Positions 9,401 to 18,638 of a stretch of DNA of 64,000 nt are shown here, in pieces. The DNA is from Blastobasis lacticolella (Eukaryota; Arthropoda; Insecta; Lepidoptera; Blastobasidae): positions 7,884,001-7,948,000 of the forward strand of contig LR990056.1 of assembly GCA_905147135.1 (NCBI GenBank), read 5' to 3'. Each line of letters opens with the position of its first letter. The first letter of the stretch is position 1. The notes under the pieces were generated by a model. That model ran no database searches. It was not told the DNA's origin and saw nothing but the letters and a program-made list of their open reading frames with translations. Both the position numbers and the translations under genes were made by a program.

Positions 9401-12222
9401 TGTTCGCGAAATTTAAGCATGATACCTAACAAAGAATTGTACAAATCCGGTCCGGTTAATAGGAAATCATTGAGGCACAAACCGTTAACTTTCGCAGCCG
9501 CGTCATACACTAAACGTAATTTGCCGGGCTTATTAGGGTTTTGAACCCCAAAATGAGGTAGGTACCACACGTGATCAGCTGAGAGTTCCTTTGCATTTAG
9601 TACTCGAGCATATTTCTGATCAAATAACTTGTTAATTTCCGTCCGGTATCTGTCCGCGTAGATAGGATCACGATCAAATTTTCGTAATAACATTTGGTGC
9701 CGCGCTAATGCATTCATATAGCTGTCTGGCATGGTGAAATTATCATTTTTAAATGGTAGTCCCACCTCCCAGCAATTTCCCAAATATCGTGACGTATCGT
9801 CCAATATTTGAATAGCGCGTAAATGTGCCGTATTCTCACGACGGCAGGTAGAAATACCTATAGAATCGAACTGAAATGAATTTCTTATCAATTCATTAAG
9901 TTGAGATAATTCTTGTGTACTCGCGTCATCATTAGAGTGAGCGAGATGGAATATGTGTGCATTACTTACATGTGCAAGCGAGCAAGGGCGTCCGCAGCAG
10001 CCATGGATAGTCCATCCCAGACGACAGCGCGTGGCGTAGGGTGTTCTCCTACCGCCGTGAATCATCTCGAGCGGGGCGATAAGAAAATAATTATCCTGAC
10101 CTATCAATAATCGTGGCACTACTCGCTCCATACAGACCTTATCCTTAATATGCGATAAATAATCACAGCTATAGTTACCTAACACAGACAAATTTTGCTT
10201 AGGTAAGTTAAAATTAGACACTTTTCTAAACTTAATGTCATAAAAATTGTCAAAATTGTTTCCACTGATTTGAGCACACACTGTAGATGCGTCAGATTGA
10301 TACACTTCGAGTCCGAAAGCATCGATGAATTTTATAGGACTAGACTGATGACTCTTCAGGCCTAACTCTTCTGCTAATTGCGAGTCAATTATAGAAACTG
10401 ATGCCGCGTCATCCAGCAGGGCATGCGTTTTAATTGTACCATGAGGGCCTCGTAATCGCACCGAAACCACTTTCAACATAATGTGATCTGTTGAAGACTC
10501 ACTCCGTTCGTCGTTACTTGAAAGTGACAACCCTAGGTCACCTTTGTTCGCGGCGACATGCGCAACGGTTGCTTCGGCGGGCTGGTCGTGCGACTCCGGC
10601 GCAGCGTCGGCGCCGCGGGGCGCGGCCGGCGCGGGGCGGCTCCAGTGCAGCAGGCGGTGGTGCGCCAGCCCGCAGTCGTCTATGTCGCACACGGGTGAAG
10701 GACAACTCGTTCCCTTATCATGACGCTTGGATAGACAACAATAACATAGGTTATGTGACTTTACGAATTGCCATTTAGACTTCCTCAGTGCTCGTTTAAA
10801 TTGCCTACAGTCGGCTAGAGAGTGGTTAGGCTTCTTACAAAATAGGCATAGTGTATCGCTGGACACGGTAGTGGTGGCAAAAACAGTATAGTTTCGCGTC
10901 TTATTGTCAACAGCTGATCGTTTGCCCGCTGTGTCGGTCAAGGGCAAGGGCTTCTTTTGTTCGTTAGGCAGAGATGTACCTACGACGGATATCATTTGTG
11001 CCTCTTGTTTTAAAAACGTTGCCAATAACTGCAACTTTGGTTCGCCATCTAATAGTTTTTGATAGGCAAAATCAGTCCACTTACTTAGTAGTGTGATCGG
11101 TAATTTGGATATCACAGACGAAGCGAGCTCGGGACTGCGAATGTAATCAGTTTGGTTTAGCGCACGTATTGTCGCAACGCAGTTGTTTACCTTCATCGCA
11201 AAGTTAATAATATCGGTTTGATAGGCTGCAGGCAGTGTAGGTAACTTACGTAGTTGCGTAGTCAGTGTGTAGATTATGAGTTCCGAGCGACCGAATCGTA
11301 ACTCCAAAGCTTCCATGACGCCTACAGGCGAGGTATTCCCAATCAGTAGGTCGGTGACAGCCTCTTTAGCTTCACCGCGTAGTGCTCGTCGTAATCGCCA
11401 TAGGTTCTCCGATTCGCTTAGTTTACATATTTTAGTGGACTCTTCGTATGCACTTTTAAAATGTAACCATTCTACGCAATCACCAGTAAATATAGGTAGC
11501 TCTCGCGGTGTGGATAGGCGAGAAATGAGGCGGTCATCTTGGTGAGACGTAGACTGGTGCACCATATCCTTCAAAGTATGTGCAAGTTGCTGAATACCTG
11601 CCTCTAAGCTAGTAACTGGTCGAAGTTTACCTGGTAGTTCTGTCTCAGTGTCCGGCAAACAGGCATTCTGCTGACTGCGTTCTAGCCAGTCCTCCACATG
11701 ACGGCGAGAGGTTTGCTCCTGTACTGCTACATCACACTGGCTTCCATGCCCAGGCATGGACTCACGTTCACACTGATGCACAGCTTCTTCAGCCTCCACA
11801 ATTGCTAAATTAGCTTCTAATCGCCTGTCAATTAAATCCATCTGTATCTTGGCCTTAGCCTCAGCAGCTTCAAGCTCCAGCTGTTTACGTTTGGCAACTG
11901 ATGACGCACCGGACTTCTTCGAGTTTACTGAAGATACAGAAGGAGAATGAGAAACAGGTGCATTTTTCACGATTGCTTTAGCTGCCTCCATTTTGGTCGT
12001 TATGTAAGCTGGTGAAGACTTAATTGAATTGTGAGTTTCTTGTTTCTTCCGTTCACAATGAGTGTCGCTTTTGTTCCCTGGCAGTAAATAACCAGAAGTG
12101 CCGGGGTTCACCATAGTGTCGACTACTGTAGGAGTCACAAATTTGCTGCTATTAACTTCACTATTCATTAGCTCCTGGCGCTGACGACGTGTCAATATTT
12201 TACTTGGTGGAGTATTATACAT
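6490..12222 (-). CDS. BEL/Pao Gag-Pol polyprotein, copy 1
   Basis: A single 1910-codon frame encodes Gag, protease, reverse transcriptase, RNase H and integrase, the normal BEL/Pao order. The first ATG is at 12222; the frame is open for 8 further codons upstream with no ATG. Domains match copy 2 (residues given there). Changes peculiar to copy 1 are one residue (Y) in place of M-H near residue 835, so the protein is one residue shorter, and Asn instead of Ser two residues after the RNase H Asp in WTDS. The stop codon lies inside the first bases of the 3' LTR. No env-like frame follows. Coding capacity looks complete, but the 5' LTR is truncated, so this copy probably lacks its own promoter. 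Confidence 0.93.
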   Translation of the reverse strand: MYNTPPSKILTRRQRQELMNSEVNSSKFVTPTVVDTMVNPGTSGYLLPGNKSDTHCERKKQETHNSIKSSPAYITTKMEAAKAIVKNAPVSHSPSVSSVNSKKSGASSVAKRKQLELEAAEAKAKIQMDLIDRRLEANLAIVEAEEAVHQCERESMPGHGSQCDVAVQEQTSRRHVEDWLERSQQNACLPDTETELPGKLRPVTSLEAGIQQLAHTLKDMVHQSTSHQDDRLISRLSTPRELPIFTGDCVEWLHFKSAYEESTKICKLSESENLWRLRRALRGEAKEAVTDLLIGNTSPVGVMEALELRFGRSELIIYTLTTQLRKLPTLPAAYQTDIINFAMKVNNCVATIRALNQTDYIRSPELASSVISKLPITLLSKWTDFAYQKLLDGEPKLQLLATFLKQEAQMISVVGTSLPNEQKKPLPLTDTAGKRSAVDNKTRNYTVFATTTVSSDTLCLFCKKPNHSLADCRQFKRALRKSKWQFVKSHNLCYCCLSKRHDKGTSCPSPVCDIDDCGLAHHRLLHWSRPAPAAPRGADAAPESHDQPAEATVAHVAANKGDLGLSLSSNDERSESSTDHIMLKVVSVRLRGPHGTIKTHALLDDAASVSIIDSQLAEELGLKSHQSSPIKFIDAFGLEVYQSDASTVCAQISGNNFDNFYDIKFRKVSNFNLPKQNLSVLGNYSCDYLSHIKDKVCMERVVPRLLIGQDNYFLIAPLEMIHGGRRTPYATRCRLGWTIHGCCGRPCSLAHVSNAHIFHLAHSNDDASTQELSQLNELIRNSFQFDSIGISTCRRENTAHLRAIQILDDTSRYLGNCWEVGLPFKNDNFTMPDSYMNALARHQMLLRKFDRDPIYADRYRTEINKLFDQKYARVLNAKELSADHVWYLPHFGVQNPNKPGKLRLVYDAAAKVNGLCLNDFLLTGPDLYNSLLGIMLKFREHQVAFTGDIRDMFLRIKMRPEDQHVLRFLWQESNTAPLKICSMTSLLFGATCSPFIAQYIKNKNALKYEDVYPEATDVIINHHYMDDCLYSTTSVENATKLIHEVSEIHKNGGFEIRGWSSNNVNVVREVPNDALAPTAVQFKHGATNTSERTLGLMWHPATDSFGFKISLQRIPTEIIDGSVAPTKSQMLSIIMSVFDVHGFVTPFLIKGKILFQDVHRSGIEWNCRIQSKEHTSWVEWLDELKQIESLRIPRCYMNAGAWTPCYSDLGSIPAEVINNEGMVDVQLHAYCDASIKAYASVVYWRFTRANGTVLVCLAAGKSRVTPLRPISIPSLELQGALMASRLAASVQNAQKDIKPIKRWFWTDSNTVLQWIRSDPRSYKQFVAHRLGEIDELTTAPEWRYVPSKLNIADVATKTNSPPLQYDDVWFHGPAYLLEPENRWPQNLKSMQSSTEAVCERRSVNLTVAATVNWSLPKEEDFSSWLRLLRTTARVIFFIRKCQRKATHFDINLMKEAELLLLKKSQFDTFSDEITRLKHKRAIAKNSRLLTLTPYLEDDGLLRVGGRIDKAGFDPSRSRPVILDGRHKITQLLVEYYHRRALHGANELVVNELRQHYWILRARPTVRGVSARCLFCRYRRAAPKPQRMGDLPASRLQHNRRTFFATGLDFFGPMEITVGRRRQKRYGLIFTCLTVRAIHIEVTEDLTTDATIMALRRFIARRGTPSLIFSDNGTNLRGADAELKRSLAELNQDRLREDGAIRGLEWKFIPPGAPEMGGAWERMIRTVKTALKVTLKERAPQSQTLVTLLAEVEGLVNSRPITHVSNDPSYPEALTPNHFLIGTSSTGPVFGKFENFDLNLRKQWRIAQRLTDLFWSRWVKEYLPTLLPRQKWFAEETAMCVGDYVILVEPNIERGAWRHGVVSAVHPGADGRVRVVDVRTRTGTLRRPVTRVALLAPADNSADLSTMGGEL

Positions 12223-12250
12223 AATTCGTAATACTAGTTCAATCACTTTA

Positions 12251-12267
12251 TTCGGATCGAAGGGCCA
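12251..12267 (-). other. Primer-binding site of BEL copy 1
   Basis: Minus-strand TGGCCCTTCGATCCGAA, 9 bp inside the LTR end. It resembles the complement of an insect tRNA-Tyr 3' end (TGGTCCTTCGAGCCGGA, from memory) with three mismatches. Confidence 0.55.
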
Positions 12268-12276
12268 AAAACTTAT

Positions 12277-12424
12277 TGTAGAACACTCACAGACTCTAAC
12301 ACGTCGGGATAATTAAATAAAGCCAGAAATTGGTATAGATTCGTGTAATAGCCAACAGCACAATCTCACAGTCTCTGGCTTTATTTAATTATCCCGACGT
12401 GTTAGAGTCTGTGAGTGTTCTACA
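12277..12424. repeat. Head-to-head junction of two truncated BEL 5' LTRs
   Basis: Bases 12277-12375 are the last 99 bp of the LTR in minus orientation. Bases 12374-12424 are the last 51 bp in plus orientation. The two overlap by a shared TC at 12374-12375. The final 49-51 bp of LTR thus exist as inverted arms around a spacer of about 50 bp. An LTR start (TGTAGACG) is missing on both sides, so this is not an integrase-made end. Confidence 0.92.
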
Positions 12425-12433
12425 ATAAGTTTT

Positions 12434-12450
12434 TGGCCCTTCGATCCGAA
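12434..12450 (+). other. Primer-binding site of BEL copy 2
   Basis: TGGCCCTTCGATCCGAA starts 9 bp after the LTR end ACA at 12424. The tRNA-Tyr-like match is inferred, as for copy 1. Confidence 0.55.
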
Positions 12451-12478
12451 TAAAGTGATTGAACTAGTATTACGAATT

Positions 12479-15400
12479 ATGTATAATACTCCACCAAGTA
12501 AAATATTGACACGTCGTCAGCGCCAGGAGCTAATGAATAGTGAAGTTAATAGCAGCAAATTTGTGACTCCTACAGTAGTCGACACTATGGTGAACCCCGG
12601 CACTTCTGGTTATTTACTGCCAGGGAACAAAAGCGACACTCATTGTGAACGGAAGAAACAAGAAACTCACAATTCAATTAAGTCTTCACCAGCTTACATA
12701 ACGACCAAAATGGAGGCAGCTAAAGCAATCGTGAAAAATGCACCTGTTTCTCATTCTCCTTCTGTATCTTCAGTAAACTCGAAGAGGTCCGGTGCGTCAT
12801 CAGTTGCCAAACGTAAACAGCTGGAGCTTGAAGCTGCTGAGGCTAAGGCCAAGATACAGATGGATTTAATTGACAGGCGATTAGAAGCTAATTTAGCAAT
12901 TGTGGAGGCTGAAGAAGCTGTGCATCAGTGTGAACGTGAGTCCATGCCTGGGCATGGAAGCCAGTGTGATGTAGCAGTACAGGAGCAAACCTCTCGCCGT
13001 CATGTGGAGGACTGGCTAGAACGCAGTCAGCAGAATGCCTGTTTGCCGGACACTGAGACAGAACTACCAGGTAAACTTCGACCAGTTACTAGCTTAGAGG
13101 CAGGTATTCAGCAACTTGCACATACTTTGAAGGATATGGTGCACCAGTCTACGTCTCACCAAGATGACCGCCTCATTTCTCGCCTATCCACACCGCGAGA
13201 GCTACCTATATTTACTGGTGATTGCGTAGAATGGTTACATTTTAAAAGTGCATACGAAGAGTCCACTAAAATATGTAAACTAAGCGAATCGGAGAACCTA
13301 TGGCGATTACGACGAGCACTACGCGGTGAAGCTAAAGAGGCTGTCACCGACCTACTGATTGGGAATACCTCGCCTGTAGGCGTCATGGAAGCTTTGGAGT
13401 TACGATTCGGTCGCTCGGAACTCATAATCTACACACTGACTACGCAACTACGTAAGTTACCTACACTGCCTGCAGCCTATCAAACCGATATTATTAACTT
13501 TGCGATGAAGGTAAACAACTGCGTTGCGACAATACGTGCGCTAAACCAAACTGATTACATTCGCAGTCCCGAGCTCGCTTCGTCTGTGATATCCAAATTA
13601 CCGATCACACTACTAAGTAAGTGGACTGATTTTGCCTATCAAAAACTATTAGATGGCGAACCAAAGTTGCAGTTATTGGCAACGTTTTTAAAACAAGAGG
13701 CACAAATGATATCCGTCGTAGGTACATCTCTGCCTAACGAACAAAAGAAGCCCTTGCCCTTGACCGACACAGCGGGCAAACGATCAGCTGTTGACAATAA
13801 GACGCGAAACTATACTGTTTTTGCCACCACTACCGTGTCCAGCGATACACTATGCCTATTTTGTAAGAAGCCTAACCACTCTCTAGCCGACTGTAGGCAA
13901 TTTAAACGAGCACTGAGGAAGTCTAAATGGCAATTCGTAAAGTCACATAACCTATGTTATTGTTGTCTATCCAAGCGTCATGATAAGGGAACGAGTTGTC
14001 CTTCACCCGTGTGCGACATAGACGACTGCGGGCTGGCGCACCACCGCCTGCTGCACTGGAGCCGCCCCGCGCCGGCCGCGCCCCGCGGCGCCGACGCTGC
14101 GCCGGAGTCGCACGACCAGCCCGCCGAAGCAACCGTTGCGCATGTCGCCGCGAACAAAGGTGACCTAGGGTTGTCACTTTCAAGTAACGACGAACGGAGT
14201 GAGTCTTCAACAGATCACATTATGTTGAAAGTGGTTTCGGTGCGATTACGAGGCCCTCATGGTACAATTAAAACGCATGCCCTGCTGGATGACGCGGCAT
14301 CAGTTTCTATAATTGACTCGCAATTAGCAGAAGAGTTAGGCCTGAAGAGTCATCAGTCTAGTCCTATAAAATTCATCGATGCTTTCGGACTCGAAGTGTA
14401 TCAATCTGACGCATCTACAGTGTGTGCTCAAATCAGTGGAAACAATTTTGACAATTTTTATGACATTAAGTTTAGAAAAGTGTCTAATTTTAACTTACCT
14501 AAGCAAAATTTGTCTGTGTTAGGTAACTATAGCTGTGATTATTTATCGCATATTAAGGATAAGGTCTGTATGGAGCGAGTAGTGCCACGATTATTGATAG
14601 GTCAGGATAATTATTTTCTTATCGCCCCGCTCGAGATGATTCACGGCGGTAGGAGAACACCCTACGCCACGCGCTGTCGTCTGGGATGGACTATCCATGG
14701 CTGCTGCGGACGCCCTTGCTCGCTTGCACATGTAAGTAATGCACACATATTCCATCTCGCTCACTCTAATGATGACGCGAGTACACAAGAATTATCTCAA
14801 CTTAATGAATTGATAAGAAATTCATTTCAGTTCGATTCTATAGGTATTTCTACCTGCCGTCGTGAGAATACGGCACATTTACGCGCTATTCAAATATTGG
14901 ACGATACGTCACGATATTTGGGAAATTGCTGGGAGGTGGGACTACCATTTAAAAATGATAATTTCACCATGCCAGACAGCATGCATATGAATGCATTAGC
15001 GCGGCACCAAATGTTATTACGAAAATTTGATCGTGATCCTATCTACGCGGACAGATACCGGACGGAAATTAACAAGTTATTTGATCAGAAATATGCTCGA
15101 GTACTAAATGCAAAGGAACTCTCAGCTGATCACGTGTGGTACCTACCTCATTTTGGGGTTCAAAACCCTAATAAGCCCGGCAAATTACGTTTAGTGTATG
15201 ACGCGGCTGCGAAAGTTAACGGTTTGTGCCTCAATGATTTCCTATTAACCGGACCGGATTTGTACAATTCTTTGTTAGGTATCATGCTTAAATTTCGCGA
15301 ACATCAAGTGGCATTTACGGGTGACATTCGTGATATGTTTTTGCGTATTAAAATGCGGCCCGAAGACCAGCATGTACTTCGTTTTCTCTGGCAGGAGTCA

Positions 15401-18214
15401 AACACCGCCCCACTTAAAATCTGTTCAATGACCAGTCTATTATTCGGAGCGACATGTTCTCCCTTTATTGCCCAGTACATAAAGAACAAAAACGCTTTAA
15501 AATACGAAGACGTGTACCCCGAGGCCACGGATGTAATTATAAATCACCATTATATGGATGATTGCTTATATTCCACTACGAGTGTCGAAAACGCGACTAA
15601 ATTAATCCATGAAGTTTCGGAAATACACAAAAACGGTGGTTTCGAGATTCGCGGTTGGTCTAGTAATAACGTAAACGTAGTGCGGGAGGTGCCGAACGAT
15701 GCGCTCGCGCCCACTGCCGTGCAGTTTAAACACGGAGCTACTAATACGAGTGAGCGCACTCTGGGCTTGATGTGGCATCCTGCGACCGATTCATTCGGAT
15801 TTAAAATCTCTTTACAACGCATACCAACGGAAATTATTGATGGTTCCGTAGCTCCTACTAAATCTCAAATGCTAAGTATTATTATGTCCGTATTTGATGT
15901 TCATGGTTTCGTCACCCCATTTTTAATAAAAGGCAAAATTTTATTTCAAGACGTACATAGGAGTGGCATCGAATGGAACTGCCGCATCCAGTCTAAAGAG
16001 CATACATCTTGGGTTGAATGGCTCGATGAGCTAAAGCAAATCGAATCGTTGCGTATACCGCGCTGCTATATGAATGCCGGTGCGTGGACGCCGTGCTACT
16101 CGGACTTAGGTTCGATTCCAGCGGAGGTAATTAACAACGAAGGAATGGTAGATGTACAATTACACGCGTATTGTGACGCGTCTATCAAAGCCTATGCATC
16201 CGTGGTTTATTGGCGTTTTACTAGGGCTAACGGAACAGTGCTGGTATGTTTAGCTGCGGGTAAAAGCCGTGTAACTCCGTTACGTCCGATCTCAATACCT
16301 AGTTTGGAGTTACAAGGTGCGTTAATGGCATCGCGTCTCGCTGCCTCTGTACAAAATGCACAGAAAGATATTAAACCGATTAAACGTTGGTTCTGGACGG
16401 ATTCTAGTACGGTCCTCCAATGGATTCGCAGCGATCCTCGCTCATATAAACAGTTCGTAGCTCACCGCCTCGGTGAGATTGATGAGTTAACTACTGCGCC
16501 CGAGTGGCGATATGTCCCATCTAAGTTAAACATAGCCGATGTGGCTAGTAAGACTAACTCACCGCCATTGCAATATGATGATGTGTGGTTTCATGGACCT
16601 GCGTACTTACTTGAGCCTGAAAATCGTTGGCCGCAAAATTTAAAATCTATGCAATCAAGTACAGAAGCCGTTTGTGAGAGGCGTAGTGTCAATTTAACTG
16701 TGGCAGCTACAGTCAATTGGTCTTTACCTAAAGAAGAAGACTTTTCTTCTTGGCTGCGTCTTCTCCGTACTACTGCACGAGTTATTTTCTTTATTAGAAA
16801 GTGTCAGCGTAAGGCAACTCATTTTGACATAAATCTAATGAAGGAAGCTGAATTATTATTACTGAAAAAGTCTCAATTTGATACGTTTTCAGATGAGATT
16901 ACGCGTTTAAAACATAAACGTGCAATTGCGAAAAATAGTCGCCTTCTAACATTGACTCCTTACCTTGAGGATGACGGTCTCTTGCGTGTAGGAGGCAGGA
17001 TAGATAAAGCGGGATTCGATCCATCGCGCAGTCGTCCTGTGATATTAGATGGTCGGCACAAAATTACCCAGCTCCTTGTCGAATATTATCACCGTCGTGC
17101 CCTGCACGGCGCCAATGAATTGGTGGTAAATGAACTCAGGCAGCACTACTGGATATTGAGGGCTAGGCCCACAGTGCGTGGAGTCTCAGCTCGTTGCTTA
17201 TTCTGCCGCTACAGGCGTGCAGCACCTAAGCCGCAGCGTATGGGAGACTTACCTGCGTCTAGATTGCAGCACAATCGACGAACATTCTTCGCTACAGGTC
17301 TAGACTTCTTTGGACCAATGGAGATCACGGTGGGTCGGCGTAGGCAAAAGAGATATGGGTTGATATTTACCTGTCTTACAGTGCGTGCGATCCACATAGA
17401 AGTGACAGAAGATCTGACGACCGATGCTACTATCATGGCTCTTCGTAGATTTATAGCTCGTCGTGGCACACCTAGCCTAATCTTTTCTGATAATGGCACC
17501 AATTTACGTGGAGCAGACGCCGAACTGAAGCGTAGCCTAGCTGAGTTGAACCAGGATCGCCTGCGCGAGGATGGCGCAATACGCGGTCTGGAGTGGAAAT
17601 TTATCCCACCGGGAGCTCCGGAAATGGGGGGAGCTTGGGAGCGTATGATCCGGACTGTTAAAACCGCATTAAAGGTAACTTTAAAAGAGCGAGCGCCTCA
17701 ATCGCAAACTCTAGTGACTCTACTCGCTGAGGTAGAAGGTTTAGTGAACTCCCGTCCAATCACCCACGTCTCTAATGACCCTAGTTACCCAGAGGCACTA
17801 ACCCCTAATCATTTTTTAATTGGGACTTCTTCTACCGGACCTGTCTTCGGTAAGTTCGAAAACTTTGATCTTAACTTAAGGAAACAGTGGCGCATAGCCC
17901 AGCGACTGACAGATTTATTCTGGAGCCGTTGGGTCAAGGAGTATCTTCCTACCCTGCTCCCCAGACAAAAATGGTTTGCCGAGGAGACAGCCATGTGTGT
18001 AGGTGATTACGTCATACTAGTAGAACCCAATATAGAACGTGGTGCGTGGCGCCATGGCGTGGTGAGCGCGGTGCACCCCGGTGCCGACGGACGCGTGCGC
18101 GTGGTGGACGTTAGGACCCGCACCGGAACTTTGCGCCGGCCTGTGACCCGCGTCGCCCTGCTCGCTCCAGCAGATAATAGTGCTGATCTCAGCACTATGG
18201 GGGGAGAATTGTAG
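12479..18214 (+). CDS. BEL/Pao Gag-Pol polyprotein, copy 2
   Basis: 1911 codons from the first in-frame ATG. Order: a coiled, Lys/Glu-rich Gag start (residues 75-170); a Gag region of the DUF1759 type (about 230-420); a CCHC knuckle C459-C462-H467-C472; an aspartic-protease-like site LLDDAAS at about 602-608 (the usual DSG/DTG reads D-D-A-A); reverse transcriptase with D949 and YMDD at 1025-1028; RNase H with D1233, E1277, D1308 and D1354; an integrase HHCC zinc site H1538-H1543-C1573-C1576; and a catalytic triad D1609-D1671-E1721. The C-terminal tail is of the DUF5641 type. Copy-specific changes are Arg at residue 103 (Lys in the others) and Ser at 1357 (Thr in the others). The reactions are cDNA synthesis and its integration from virus-like particles (family knowledge). 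There is no env. Confidence 0.95.
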   Translation: MYNTPPSKILTRRQRQELMNSEVNSSKFVTPTVVDTMVNPGTSGYLLPGNKSDTHCERKKQETHNSIKSSPAYITTKMEAAKAIVKNAPVSHSPSVSSVNSKRSGASSVAKRKQLELEAAEAKAKIQMDLIDRRLEANLAIVEAEEAVHQCERESMPGHGSQCDVAVQEQTSRRHVEDWLERSQQNACLPDTETELPGKLRPVTSLEAGIQQLAHTLKDMVHQSTSHQDDRLISRLSTPRELPIFTGDCVEWLHFKSAYEESTKICKLSESENLWRLRRALRGEAKEAVTDLLIGNTSPVGVMEALELRFGRSELIIYTLTTQLRKLPTLPAAYQTDIINFAMKVNNCVATIRALNQTDYIRSPELASSVISKLPITLLSKWTDFAYQKLLDGEPKLQLLATFLKQEAQMISVVGTSLPNEQKKPLPLTDTAGKRSAVDNKTRNYTVFATTTVSSDTLCLFCKKPNHSLADCRQFKRALRKSKWQFVKSHNLCYCCLSKRHDKGTSCPSPVCDIDDCGLAHHRLLHWSRPAPAAPRGADAAPESHDQPAEATVAHVAANKGDLGLSLSSNDERSESSTDHIMLKVVSVRLRGPHGTIKTHALLDDAASVSIIDSQLAEELGLKSHQSSPIKFIDAFGLEVYQSDASTVCAQISGNNFDNFYDIKFRKVSNFNLPKQNLSVLGNYSCDYLSHIKDKVCMERVVPRLLIGQDNYFLIAPLEMIHGGRRTPYATRCRLGWTIHGCCGRPCSLAHVSNAHIFHLAHSNDDASTQELSQLNELIRNSFQFDSIGISTCRRENTAHLRAIQILDDTSRYLGNCWEVGLPFKNDNFTMPDSMHMNALARHQMLLRKFDRDPIYADRYRTEINKLFDQKYARVLNAKELSADHVWYLPHFGVQNPNKPGKLRLVYDAAAKVNGLCLNDFLLTGPDLYNSLLGIMLKFREHQVAFTGDIRDMFLRIKMRPEDQHVLRFLWQESNTAPLKICSMTSLLFGATCSPFIAQYIKNKNALKYEDVYPEATDVIINHHYMDDCLYSTTSVENATKLIHEVSEIHKNGGFEIRGWSSNNVNVVREVPNDALAPTAVQFKHGATNTSERTLGLMWHPATDSFGFKISLQRIPTEIIDGSVAPTKSQMLSIIMSVFDVHGFVTPFLIKGKILFQDVHRSGIEWNCRIQSKEHTSWVEWLDELKQIESLRIPRCYMNAGAWTPCYSDLGSIPAEVINNEGMVDVQLHAYCDASIKAYASVVYWRFTRANGTVLVCLAAGKSRVTPLRPISIPSLELQGALMASRLAASVQNAQKDIKPIKRWFWTDSSTVLQWIRSDPRSYKQFVAHRLGEIDELTTAPEWRYVPSKLNIADVASKTNSPPLQYDDVWFHGPAYLLEPENRWPQNLKSMQSSTEAVCERRSVNLTVAATVNWSLPKEEDFSSWLRLLRTTARVIFFIRKCQRKATHFDINLMKEAELLLLKKSQFDTFSDEITRLKHKRAIAKNSRLLTLTPYLEDDGLLRVGGRIDKAGFDPSRSRPVILDGRHKITQLLVEYYHRRALHGANELVVNELRQHYWILRARPTVRGVSARCLFCRYRRAAPKPQRMGDLPASRLQHNRRTFFATGLDFFGPMEITVGRRRQKRYGLIFTCLTVRAIHIEVTEDLTTDATIMALRRFIARRGTPSLIFSDNGTNLRGADAELKRSLAELNQDRLREDGAIRGLEWKFIPPGAPEMGGAWERMIRTVKTALKVTLKERAPQSQTLVTLLAEVEGLVNSRPITHVSNDPSYPEALTPNHFLIGTSSTGPVFGKFENFDLNLRKQWRIAQRLTDLFWSRWVKEYLPTLLPRQKWFAEETAMCVGDYVILVEPNIERGAWRHGVVSAVHPGADGRVRVVDVRTRTGTLRRPVTRVALLAPADNSADLSTMGGEL

Positions 18215-18584
18215 ACGATAGAATGCAGACACCCTTACTTTTACATTTGTATTATATAGGCTAAACTCTATGTAGCTAGCTTGTACCTATGTTTTATGTA
18301 TTATTTAATTTAGCATACTTACCACTACTAATTACCAGTTACAAACATACAAACATACATTTTGTTCCCTTATATTGTGTTTCACCGTTCTAAACTCTAC
18401 TGGTAGCGCCCTCTATTAAAAATCAATGTGAAACTTATTTTTATAATGTGAAATGTGGGTGCGCTTAAAATTAATGTCATGATTGGAGACTGTGAGATTG
18501 TGCTGTTGGCTATTACACGAATCTATACCAATTTCTGGCTTTATTTAATTATCCCGACGTGTTAGAGTCTGTGAGTGTTCTACA
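18210..18584 (+). repeat. Shared LTR between BEL copies 2 and 3
   Basis: 375 bp, TGTAGACG...TTCTACA. It is simultaneously the 3' LTR of copy 2 and the 5' LTR of copy 3, the hallmark of a tandem LTR-internal-LTR-internal-LTR array. The gag-pol stop of copy 2 (18212-18214) lies in its first five bases. Confidence 0.95.
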
Positions 18585-18638
18585 ATAAGTTTTTGGCCCT
18601 TCGATCCGAATAAAGTGATTGAACTAGTATTACGAATT

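Larger units (their letters stand above)
6120..12375 (-). mobile_element. BEL/Pao retrotransposon, copy 1 (5' LTR truncated)
   Basis: A complete 375-bp 3' LTR (6120-6494) and an intact gag-pol frame are followed by a primer-binding site and only 99 bp of the 5' LTR (12277-12375). It is the left arm of the palindrome with copy 2. The left outer edge is a clean TGTAGAAC LTR terminus directly after CTTTGCAAG, compatible with an integrase-made end. No matching target duplication is found at the far end of the array. Confidence 0.93.
12374..18584 (+). mobile_element. BEL/Pao retrotransposon, copy 2 (5' LTR truncated)
   Basis: 51 bp of 5' LTR, leader, intact gag-pol and a complete 3' LTR at 18210-18584, which also serves as the 5' LTR of copy 3. 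It is the right arm of the palindrome with copy 1. Confidence 0.93.
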
